A stretch of 13,472 bases of DNA from positions 1 to 13,472 of the forward strand of contig CALAZS010000250.1 in assembly GCA_937926265.1 (NCBI GenBank), given 5' to 3'. The notes beneath the pieces are model-generated. The model made no database searches and had not been told where the DNA came from. It worked only from the letters and a program-made list of their open reading frames with translations. Numbering within the stretch: the first letter of the stretch is position 1; each line of letters starts with the position of its first letter. Positions 1 through 6,499 of the stretch are shown here, piece after piece. Source of the stretch: an uncultured Gammaproteobacteria bacterium (GTDB lineage: Bacteria > Pseudomonadota > Gammaproteobacteria > Chromatiales > Chromatiaceae). The position numbers were made by a program, and so were the translations under genes.

Positions 1-1
1 T

Positions 2-292
2 AAAATCATGAAAGGTCTGACCTTTGTTGCATCTCATGCTGATTATGGTAAGTCGGATACTTGTACTAATGACAGTACACCACCTCCTGGTATTCCTAAC
101 ATTCCTGGCTCAGCTGGTACATGTGCCTTAACTGATGCAAAAGAAACTGATCTGGTTTTGATTTACAAGCCTGCAAAAGAATGGCTGGTTAAAGCATTTT
201 ACGCAGACAGAACCAGTGAATATGATGGCGCTGCAGGCGGTCGCGATCTAACGCAGGAACATTTCCGCATAATCGCTTCTTACGAATTCTAA
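2..292 (+). CDS. C-terminal part of an outer-membrane beta-barrel (porin-like) protein, 5' end outside window
   Basis: The frame is open to the left edge, so this is the last ~96 residues of a longer protein; the ATG at 8 is internal or undecidable. The visible part reads as alternating beta-strands with loops and ends in aromatic-rich strands finishing ASYEF-stop. A terminal phenylalanine is the classic C-terminal signature of outer-membrane barrels recognised by the BAM complex. One extracellular-type loop is rich in proline and glycine and is flanked by two cysteines (residues ~18 and ~38 counted from the ATG at 8), which could form a disulfide. The likely role is a porin or substrate channel in the outer membrane, but the exact family (OprD, OprO/P or other) cannot be told from this fragment. 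A strong hairpin follows at 306-342, so it is probably transcribed separately from the cytochrome operon. Confidence 0.7.
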   Translation, partial: KIMKGLTFVASHADYGKSDTCTNDSTPPPGIPNIPGSAGTCALTDAKETDLVLIYKPAKEWLVKAFYADRTSEYDGAAGGRDLTQEHFRIIASYEF

Positions 293-305
293 TTAATTTA
301 CTTGC

Positions 306-342
306 TACTATAGTTAGGTGGGCTTTCCACCTAACTATAGTA
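306..342 (+). terminator. Perfect 16-bp hairpin after the porin gene, no U-tract
   Basis: Arms 306-321 and 327-342 are perfectly complementary around a 5-base loop (gcttt). It lies 14 bases after the porin stop codon, the usual place for a transcription end. There is no T-run on either side on either strand, so it is not a textbook intrinsic terminator. It may instead stabilise the 3' end of the mRNA or act as an operator-like palindrome. Confidence 0.5.
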
Positions 343-613
343 TAGAGATATAAAAACTTGGTAAGTAACACCTAAAACGTTTTAACTCAATTCTGGTTTA
401 TCTCTAACGCGGACTTATAAATTTTAACATCTTCATGGCGAAAGCAGCATGCGGTTATGGAAGAAAGCCTGTCTTCATTGCCAGTGCCACCTTTCTAGGT
501 AGACCAGGCAGTATGAATAATCCATTACCTGCTTATTTGCTTATCTGCTTATTCTTGTTTGATCTCTAATTAACACTGCCATGTTTTTTTCCTGATTGAC
601 CAAATATTAATAT

Positions 614-635
614 TTTATTGATCCAGATCAATAAA
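614..635 (+). promoter_or_regulatory. FNR/ANR-type binding site, perfect consensus
   Basis: The core TTGATCCAGATCAA (618-631) matches the FNR consensus TTGAT-N4-ATCAA at every defined position. Dyad symmetry extends to 614-635 (arms of nine bases around the four-base spacer). The centre is at 624.5. FNR-family regulators lose DNA binding when oxygen destroys their iron-sulfur cluster, so this predicts anaerobic control of the cytochrome operon downstream. Confidence 0.85.
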
Positions 636-653
636 GCTCAACGAATTCAGCGT

Positions 654-659
654 TATTTT
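654..659 (+). promoter_or_regulatory. Candidate -10 hexamer of a class II FNR-dependent promoter
   Basis: TATTTT at 654-659 lies where a -10 element should be if the FNR site is centred at -41.5, which puts the transcription start near 666. In class II FNR promoters the activator replaces a good -35, and none is seen here. The predicted leader is about 104 bases. The hexamer itself is a weak match to TATAAT; the call rests on the spacing. Confidence 0.5.
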
Positions 660-706
660 GTTATGCGATCATTTAGAAATAATTAGAGCAAATTAAAAAC
701 ATAGTT

Positions 707-728
707 GGAACCAATAACCGTTGGTTTC
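707..728 (+). promoter_or_regulatory. Inverted repeat in the 5' leader of the operon
   Basis: GGAACCAA (707-714) pairs with TTGGTTTC (721-728), with one G-U pair in RNA, around a six-base loop. It lies between the predicted transcription start and the Shine-Dalgarno at 760-765. It could be an operator for a second regulator or an RNA hairpin affecting stability. No known riboswitch pattern was recognised. Confidence 0.35.
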
Positions 729-769
729 AATTTGAATAATAAGATTGATCACCACTTCTGGAGGGAAAC

Positions 770-2083
770 ATGAAAGTTAATGTCAATTCATTGAAAGCTG
801 TTAAGGCTTTTCTTAGCATATTTATGCTTGCGCTTGTCTCTAACAATTTTGTTATGGCTGCTGAAATGCCGCTGCATCATGTGCCGTCCGAGACCTGTCA
901 GCTGTGTCATAAAGAAATCTACAAACAGTGGAAGGGGTCGATGCATGCGCAGAGTACCGCCATGAAGGACCCTATTCATGCAACATTCTATAAAAAAGTC
1001 GTTGGTGACCCGACTAAAGAAGGTGAGAAGCATAAAGCTTCCGGCAAATATCCTGTTTGTTTGCAATGCCATGCGCCTAATGCGGCAAAAGATAAGACTA
1101 CAAAGCTGGATGCAAAGCCTGCGTATAGCGAAGGCGTTAACTGTGTTGCCTGTCACTTAATGAAATCCTATAAGGGTATTGAAAAACCTGACGGTAAACT
1201 TCAGCTTGGCCTGCAGTCATATGAAGTTTCCAAAACAGCACTTCAAGGGCCTGGTCGTCATTCGAATAATCAACTGGCTGCTTTGAAATCAGCTGCTGCC
1301 AGTGATGATCCTTTTGGTGCAGTTGACATGGAAAATGACAAAAAGCCGAATCCACATATGGGTAAGTCTGTTGAATTGGATGGTAAAACAGTGCCATCCC
1401 TGCCAATGGAAGCAAACCCATTACAGTTGAAAACTTCAGATGCTTGTATGGGTTGCCATGACAAACGTAACAATCCACATGGTGTACCATTATGTGCCAC
1501 CGGAAATGAGATCAAGGCCAGTAAAACCAATGTAAGTTGCCTCTCATGTCACATGCCAATCAATAATGGCTTGGCTGATCATACTATGGGCGGCGGTCAT
1601 AGCCTCACCATGCTGCAACGTTCGGTGACGTTTGCTGTGAATGCCGCTAAAAATGGCGAGAACCTTGATACCAAGGTGACCTTGCTTAACCAGCAGCCAC
1701 ATAGTCTGCCAACAGGAGCGCCTTTCAGAAATATTTACATGAAATTGGCTGCCTATAACGCCAACGGTGATAAGGTTTGGGAAAATGCTAAAGGTCATCC
1801 CGCAAAAGAAGATCCTCAGGCCTTCCTTGTCTATACGTTGGCAGATGACGAGGGAAAACCTGCATCGCCACCTGTTGCGACTAAACCGGGCAAAAATACC
1901 CAGTTGAAGCCACATGAGAAAAGAATTTTAAACTACAGCATTCCCGCTAAAGATGTAGTGCTTGTCCGTGGCGAGTTGTATTACAACCTGCTGTGGCCTG
2001 GGCTTGTTAAGAAGTTCTCGCACCTGCCCAAGGATCTGACTGCACCAACATTGATTGCAACGGCAGAATCCAAAGTTAATTAG
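770..2083 (+). CDS. Periplasmic pentaheme c-type cytochrome, c554-like, with C-terminal beta domain
   Basis: A secreted electron-transfer protein of 437 residues. A signal peptide covers residues 1-30 (hydrophobic stretch, cleavage after VMA). Five CXXCH heme-binding motifs start at residues 43, 97, 125, 226 and 257. The first sits in a C..CH-x-IYKQW-x-GSMHA context typical of the cytochrome c554 family. Residues ~284-437 carry no heme and look like a beta-sandwich, with a HSLPTGAPFR motif also known from other multiheme proteins. The ATG at 770 is preceded by GGAGGG (760-765). It is the first gene after the FNR-type promoter. By context it probably shuttles electrons to or from the octaheme enzymes encoded downstream, or is itself a reductase; the substrate cannot be read from sequence. 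The heme protein call is certain, the c554 assignment likely. Confidence 0.88.
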   Translation: MKVNVNSLKAVKAFLSIFMLALVSNNFVMAAEMPLHHVPSETCQLCHKEIYKQWKGSMHAQSTAMKDPIHATFYKKVVGDPTKEGEKHKASGKYPVCLQCHAPNAAKDKTTKLDAKPAYSEGVNCVACHLMKSYKGIEKPDGKLQLGLQSYEVSKTALQGPGRHSNNQLAALKSAAASDDPFGAVDMENDKKPNPHMGKSVELDGKTVPSLPMEANPLQLKTSDACMGCHDKRNNPHGVPLCATGNEIKASKTNVSCLSCHMPINNGLADHTMGGGHSLTMLQRSVTFAVNAAKNGENLDTKVTLLNQQPHSLPTGAPFRNIYMKLAAYNANGDKVWENAKGHPAKEDPQAFLVYTLADDEGKPASPPVATKPGKNTQLKPHEKRILNYSIPAKDVVLVRGELYYNLLWPGLVKKFSHLPKDLTAPTLIATAESKVN

Positions 2084-2092
2084 TGCCAATTT

Positions 2093-2123
2093 GCAGCCGA
2101 CAATTTTGTCGGCTGCCTCTTTT
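2093..2123 (+). terminator. Intrinsic-terminator-like hairpin between first and second cytochrome genes
   Basis: GCAGCCGACA (2093-2102) and TGTCGGCTGC (2107-2116) form a perfect GC-rich 10-bp stem with a four-base loop, followed by CTCTTTT. It sits in the 56-base gap, 9 bases after the pentaheme stop and just before the Shine-Dalgarno of the OTR gene (2126-2132). The T-run is short and interrupted, so partial read-through is likely; it would make the pentaheme transcript more abundant than the rest. Confidence 0.65.
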
Positions 2124-2139
2124 ATGAGGAGGCATCAGA

Positions 2140-3768
2140 ATGTTTCTCAGGGATAAATCTTTATTCTCTATTTTGAGTACCTGGTTATTGCCAGGCTTAC
2201 TCTTTCTCTTCAATTCGGCTGTATCCGCAAGTTCAGCGGATCTGGCTGAGATCAAAAAATCAACTGCAGACCATAGTAAGTTTGAGCAATTGCAACGCGA
2301 ATTTAAAACGGGTCCAGATGTCACCAAGGCTTGTTTAGAGTGTCATACCGAGGCATCAAAACAGTTGCATCAAACCAAGCATTGGAACTGGAAATTCACC
2401 AATCCTGAAACAGGGCAAACAGTTGGAAAGCAGGTTGTTATCAATAACTTCTGTCTTTCCGTAGAAACAAATTACCCTCGTTGTACCAGTTGTCATATTG
2501 GCTATGGGTGGAAAGATGCCAGTTTTGATTTTACTTCCGAGGAAAATGTGGACTGCCTGGTGTGTCATGACACTACGGGTACCTATAAAAAGTATCCGGC
2601 CGGTTCAGGTCACCCTGCCTATGTAGATAAACTGTTTCCGCCAAAAAAGGGTAAAAAACTTTTCAAGGCTGTTGACCTCAACAAGGTAGCGCAAGGTGTT
2701 GGCAAAACATCAAGGCAAACCTGTGGTGCATGCCATTTTTATGGTGGAGGAGGAGATGGGGTTAAACATGGTGATCTTGATTCATCCATGACAAACCCAG
2801 GAAAAAGTCTTGATGTACATATGGATAAAGATGGTTTGAACTTCGTATGTGCAGATTGCCATACTACCGATGGGCATGACACCAAAGGTAGCCGATACAA
2901 TATCACTGCCAAGGATACTCATGGTGTCGATATTATTGGCAAGGATGATAAAAGCCGTGCCAGTTGTGAATCATGCCATGGCCTTCAACCTCATCCTGAA
3001 ACAGCTGACAGTAAGTTGAATGAGCATGTTGACCGCATTGCCTGTCAAACCTGCCATATTCCGACTTATGCCCGTGGAGGCAAACCTACCAAGACATGGT
3101 GGGACTGGTCTACAGCTGGCAGAAAAACCGCAGACGGTAAACCTATCAAGGAAAAAGATGAAAATGGTTACGTTACCTATGTAACCAAGAAAGGCAATTT
3201 CGAATGGGGTGAAAACCTGGTGCCTGAATACCATTGGCTGTCTGGCAATACCCGCTTCCGCAGTCTTGGTGAGAAAATAGATCCCAGCGAGGTAACAAAG
3301 CTTAATGTCTTTGAAGGAAGCTACGAAGATGAGAATGCCCGTATCTGGCCTTTTAAAGTCATGCGGGGCAAGCAGGCATATGACAAGGTCAATAATACTT
3401 TAGCTGTAGCTCATTTATTTGGTAAAGACAAGGATGCCTACTGGAAAAGCTACAGTTGGAGTAAAGCGTTGGAAAATGCGATGAAAGCTGCCGGGGCAGA
3501 ATTCAGCGGGGAATATGACTTCTTGGAAACTGAAATGTATTGGCCGTTATCACATATGATTGCACCTAAGGAAGAATCCCTTGGTTGTACCGACTGCCAT
3601 AGCAAAAATGGTCGCCTGGCTAACCTGACCGATTTTTATCTGCCAGGAAGAGACAATAACAAATGGCTTGATGGCATTGGTTGGTTAGCGGTTGCAGGAA
3701 CCTTGGGCGGTGTCTCAATTCATGGTCTATTGCGGATTATCGCTAATAGAAGGAGGAAACGGAAATGA
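2140..3768 (+). CDS. Octaheme c-type cytochrome, tetrathionate reductase (OTR) family, membrane-anchored
   Basis: This 542-residue protein belongs to the OTR family, whose Shewanella member reduces tetrathionate and also nitrite and hydroxylamine in vitro. A signal peptide spans residues 1-30. Eight CXXCH motifs start at 65, 115, 139, 195, 237, 276, 302 and 483. Family-like segments include STADHSKF (41-48), the run before the first heme, and CTSCHIGYGWKDASF around the second. In this family one heme has lysine as distal ligand; the equivalent lysine needs an alignment to place. Residues ~512-534 form a transmembrane helix followed by RRRKRK, so the enzyme would be anchored facing the periplasm, unlike the soluble Shewanella protein. 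The Shine-Dalgarno is GAGGAGG (2126-2132). It overlaps the cytochrome b gene by four bases (ATGA), implying translational coupling and a joint complex. Confidence 0.92.
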   Translation: MFLRDKSLFSILSTWLLPGLLFLFNSAVSASSADLAEIKKSTADHSKFEQLQREFKTGPDVTKACLECHTEASKQLHQTKHWNWKFTNPETGQTVGKQVVINNFCLSVETNYPRCTSCHIGYGWKDASFDFTSEENVDCLVCHDTTGTYKKYPAGSGHPAYVDKLFPPKKGKKLFKAVDLNKVAQGVGKTSRQTCGACHFYGGGGDGVKHGDLDSSMTNPGKSLDVHMDKDGLNFVCADCHTTDGHDTKGSRYNITAKDTHGVDIIGKDDKSRASCESCHGLQPHPETADSKLNEHVDRIACQTCHIPTYARGGKPTKTWWDWSTAGRKTADGKPIKEKDENGYVTYVTKKGNFEWGENLVPEYHWLSGNTRFRSLGEKIDPSEVTKLNVFEGSYEDENARIWPFKVMRGKQAYDKVNNTLAVAHLFGKDKDAYWKSYSWSKALENAMKAAGAEFSGEYDFLETEMYWPLSHMIAPKEESLGCTDCHSKNGRLANLTDFYLPGRDNNKWLDGIGWLAVAGTLGGVSIHGLLRIIANRRRKRK

Positions 3769-4364
3769 GCGTGGTTAAATATTACTCAAAGTTTGAGCGT
3801 TTCTGGCACTGGACACAGGCTGCCTTGATAATCAGTTTGCTGGTTACCGGTTTTGAAATTCATGGCACTTTTCAGTTATTCGGATTTGATAAAGCCGTTA
3901 GTTATCATGTGATTTTAGCCTGGTCTCTTATTGTGCTTTGGGTGTTTGCCATCTTCTGGCATCTGACCACAGGAGAATGGAGACAATATATCCCCGCCAG
4001 CACTGGCCATATCATGGCAATGGTTAAATATTATGCCTTTGATATTTTCCTTGGTGGTGGTCATCCGTTTCATCGCACACGCCAGGAGAAACTCAATCCT
4101 TTGCAGCGTATGGCCTATTTAAGTATGCACTTGTTAATAGCTCCGGCTATCTGGATAAGTGGCTGGTTTTACCTGTTTTATTCAGACTGGCCAGCAGTCG
4201 GGCTGGAAGGATTGAGTCTTGAAGTTGTTGCATTAACTCATACAGCAGCGGCTTTTGCTGTTTTAGCATTCCTGGTTGCGCATCTCTACCTGGCATTAAC
4301 AATGTCCAGCAACTTTGCAGACCTTAAATCAATGCTTACCGGGTATGGAGAAGAAGAAAAGTAA
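3765..4364 (+). CDS. Four-helix membrane cytochrome b (b561 / thiosulfate-reductase type)
   Basis: A 199-residue integral membrane protein that starts with the FERFWHW element typical of the N-terminus of di-heme cytochrome b subunits of formate dehydrogenases, hydrogenases and thiosulfate reductases. Four hydrophobic helices are visible near residues 17-37, 48-68, 117-140 and 157-178. Candidate axial histidines are H15, H48, H66, H122, H159 and H173, enough for two b hemes across the membrane. Such subunits oxidise quinol (or reduce quinone) and exchange electrons with a periplasmic partner. The start overlaps the OTR stop by four bases, so OTR is the obvious partner: the pair would form a quinol-linked octaheme reductase. 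The substrate side remains unknown. Confidence 0.87.
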   Translation: MSVVKYYSKFERFWHWTQAALIISLLVTGFEIHGTFQLFGFDKAVSYHVILAWSLIVLWVFAIFWHLTTGEWRQYIPASTGHIMAMVKYYAFDIFLGGGHPFHRTRQEKLNPLQRMAYLSMHLLIAPAIWISGWFYLFYSDWPAVGLEGLSLEVVALTHTAAAFAVLAFLVAHLYLALTMSSNFADLKSMLTGYGEEEK

Positions 4365-4366
4365 AA

Positions 4367-5809
4367 ATGAATAAATTATTTCTTATTATTTTCTTTTTAT
4401 TTTTAATTCCATTTCAATCCATTCAAGCTGCAAAAGCAGATGTAGATCAATCAGAGCTAGGTAAGTGGGAAGGCCAGGCCTGTATGGATTGTCACAGTAA
4501 AACATCAGCAGGACTGGCTGAGCAATGGAATGAAAGCCGGCATGCACAGGTTGGTATGAACTGCATGGATTGCCATCATGCAGAACCCGAAGAATCAGAT
4601 GCGATTGAGCATGAAGGATTTACCATCGCAACAATTGTTTCGCCAAAAGACTGTGGTCGATGCCATGTGGCTGAGGAGAAACAAAATAGCAGTTCGGTTC
4701 ATGCCAATGCGGTTAGCCTGATATCGAAAAGACTACCCGCCATGGCAAATAATATCGGTGGAAAAGCCATAATCGCCGCAGGCTGTGATCAATGTCATGG
4801 TTCCGTTGTGAAGGTAAAAGGTGACGGTAGTCTGGATACGGCAACCTGGCCAAACTCGGGTATTGGTCGAATCAACCCGGACGGTTCGAAAGGGTCATGC
4901 AGCTCCTGTCATGGACGTCATGCTTTTTCCAAAGCGCAAGCACGTGACCCAGCCTCTTGTATGCGTTGTCATTCAGGGCCTGATTCCCCTGACCGGGCCA
5001 TCTTCGAAGCGTCCAAACATGGGATGGCGTTTTTTGCCAATAAACACAAAATGAATTTGGATGGTGACACCTGGGTGGCCGGCAAAGACTATACCAGTGG
5101 ACCAACCTGTGCGACCTGCCACATGGGTGCTGCAGGCAAGTTGCCGGCAAATCATGATGTTGGTTTACGAAATGCATGGAATTTAAATACGGCGGTATCA
5201 GAACGCCAGTACCTGGTCATTTTTGAAGATGGTGACAAACTGGAGATCCCTGAGTCCCAGCCAGTGCCTGACAGAGGAACCGAAATCAGTAAAATTGACG
5301 GTAGTCTGGGTAAAGTTAAAACGGTTGTACCGCCAGATCGCAGACGCAAAGCAATGAGCCTTGTTTGCCTGGAATGCCATGGTAAAAATTTCGTCAATAG
5401 TTTTATGACGCAATTTGATGATGTGGTAGACCTCTATAACGAAAAATTCGGAAAGCCGGCACAAGCAATCATGGTTGAACTGTACGATAAAGAGCTGTTA
5501 ACCCCTACGCCTTTTGACGAACCCATTGAGTTTACTTATTGGGAGTTATGGCATGACGAGGGGGCAAGGGCCAGGCATGGTGCTGCGATGGCTAGTCCCA
5601 ATCATACCTGGTGGGAAGGCATGTATCTCGTAGGTCGTAATTTTTATTCAAAATTCCTGCCTCAAGTTAAGGAAGTTGCTGGTGACCAGGCTGACACTAT
5701 CATCAAAACATATGTAAAAGATAATGAAGAACATCATGGCTGGTTGAGCCAACCAGGAAAACTCAGCCCGATACTTGGTTACGGTAATGGAAAAGTAAAC
5801 GGAGAATAA
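4367..5809 (+). CDS. Octaheme cytochrome c of the hydroxylamine oxidoreductase (HAO) family
   Basis: A 480-residue secreted protein (signal peptide ~1-21) with eight CXXCH motifs starting at residues 39, 66, 96, 140, 178, 198, 248 and 334. The segments GCDQCHGS, GIGRINPDGSKGSCSSCH and CATCHMG...NHDVG are HAO-like in order and spacing. The HAO family oxidises hydroxylamine in nitrifiers and anammox bacteria; members lacking the tyrosine cross-linked to the catalytic heme work as reductases of nitrite or hydroxylamine. Tyrosines Y391, Y420 (WWEGMY) and Y427 lie in the C-terminal part where that residue would be; only an alignment can tell whether it is present. The gene starts two bases after the cytochrome b stop. 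The NapC-type gene directly downstream favours a quinol-fed, reductive role (inference). Confidence 0.88.
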   Translation: MNKLFLIIFFLFLIPFQSIQAAKADVDQSELGKWEGQACMDCHSKTSAGLAEQWNESRHAQVGMNCMDCHHAEPEESDAIEHEGFTIATIVSPKDCGRCHVAEEKQNSSSVHANAVSLISKRLPAMANNIGGKAIIAAGCDQCHGSVVKVKGDGSLDTATWPNSGIGRINPDGSKGSCSSCHGRHAFSKAQARDPASCMRCHSGPDSPDRAIFEASKHGMAFFANKHKMNLDGDTWVAGKDYTSGPTCATCHMGAAGKLPANHDVGLRNAWNLNTAVSERQYLVIFEDGDKLEIPESQPVPDRGTEISKIDGSLGKVKTVVPPDRRRKAMSLVCLECHGKNFVNSFMTQFDDVVDLYNEKFGKPAQAIMVELYDKELLTPTPFDEPIEFTYWELWHDEGARARHGAAMASPNHTWWEGMYLVGRNFYSKFLPQVKEVAGDQADTIIKTYVKDNEEHHGWLSQPGKLSPILGYGNGKVNGE

Positions 5810-5810
5810 T

Positions 5811-6452
5811 TTGCGTTTACCAGCGTTTTTAAATTGGAAATTAATTGCGATCTTTGTTGTTGGTGGATTTGCGGGTATTGCTTTTACATTAATACTCATT
5901 GAATTTGATCATTACACCAGTAGTGAAGAGTTTTGTACGAGTTGTCATTCGATGGAACTGGTCGCAAATCCCTACCGGGAGTCAAAACATTATTTTCCAA
6001 CTTCAGGAGTAAGGGCATCATGTGGAGATTGTCATGTATCCGAAGGAGTTATATCAGCGACAATCGATCACGTTATGGGTACTAAGGATCTCATATCACA
6101 GATAATGCATCCTGAGTATGACAATCCGATTGTAAGTTTGCTGCACACGCCAGAAGCTGCTTTTGAGGCTCGCGAATGGTTTAGAGAGACAGGCTCCGCT
6201 ACCTGCCTGCGCTGTCATGTCAAAGAAGCCATCAAAGGAACACGTGCTGATACGCTTGCTATCCATCAAGAGAATACTGAAGGTAAAAGTTGTATAGACT
6301 GCCATATTAACCTGGTGCATCGTCAGGTTCCTGGAAAAAAAGTGTTTAAGCGTGATGCATGGAACCAGATGGTTGAAGAAGAGTATGGTCTTGAAGCTGG
6401 AATGGCAGAAAAAATCCATAAAGGTGAGGTATCACCTCCAGACGTGAACTAA
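5811..6452 (+). CDS. NapC/NirT/NrfH-type tetraheme cytochrome c, membrane-anchored quinol dehydrogenase
   Basis: A 213-residue protein with an N-terminal uncleaved membrane helix (residues ~10-31) and a periplasmic domain with four CXXCH motifs starting at 42, 71, 132 and 161. The first is CTSCHSM, as in NrfH/NapC proteins, where a nearby methionine or aspartate completes the unusual quinol-side heme. Such proteins take electrons from quinols and hand them to periplasmic reductases. The start is TTG at 5811, chosen because GGAGA (5801-5805) precedes it by five bases and the frame begins in place; it follows the HAO-like stop by one base, suggesting translational coupling. The pairing HAO-like plus NapC-type resembles the haoA/haoC arrangement reported in Campylobacterota, and also the HAO/cM552 pair of nitrifiers, here in HAO-first order. 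Confidence 0.9.
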   Translation: MRLPAFLNWKLIAIFVVGGFAGIAFTLILIEFDHYTSSEEFCTSCHSMELVANPYRESKHYFPTSGVRASCGDCHVSEGVISATIDHVMGTKDLISQIMHPEYDNPIVSLLHTPEAAFEAREWFRETGSATCLRCHVKEAIKGTRADTLAIHQENTEGKSCIDCHINLVHRQVPGKKVFKRDAWNQMVEEEYGLEAGMAEKIHKGEVSPPDVN

Positions 6453-6499
6453 AAGTGTGTTACAAATTAAATTTCTCTTGGAAATGTTGGTGATAAAAC

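Larger units (their letters stand above)
293..769 (+). other. 477-base intergenic region upstream of the cytochrome operon
   Basis: No convincing gene is seen. The region holds the post-porin hairpin (306-342), an FNR-type site (614-635) with a properly spaced -10-like hexamer (654-659), a leader hairpin (707-728) and the Shine-Dalgarno GGAGGG (760-765) of the first cytochrome gene. The stretch from about 345 to 600 shows nothing I can assign, apart from a 44-codon open frame at 435-569 without a Shine-Dalgarno, which I do not call as a gene. Confidence 0.6.

Noticed and set aside
400..520. Possible riboswitch (cobalamin or c-di-GMP) in the long upstream gap
   Set aside because: Short strings resembling parts of the motifs occur, but the conserved core elements are not in the right order, and the stretch lies upstream of the predicted transcription start.
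435..569. A 44-codon ATG frame in the upstream intergenic region with a hydrophobic C-terminus
   Set aside because: No Shine-Dalgarno, no recognised homology, and it lies directly before the FNR promoter; open frames of this size are common by chance.
788..1915. Long frames on the minus strand and in alternate frames of the cytochrome genes
   Set aside because: They are antisense or shifted shadows of the cytochrome genes: no signal, no domains, no Shine-Dalgarno.
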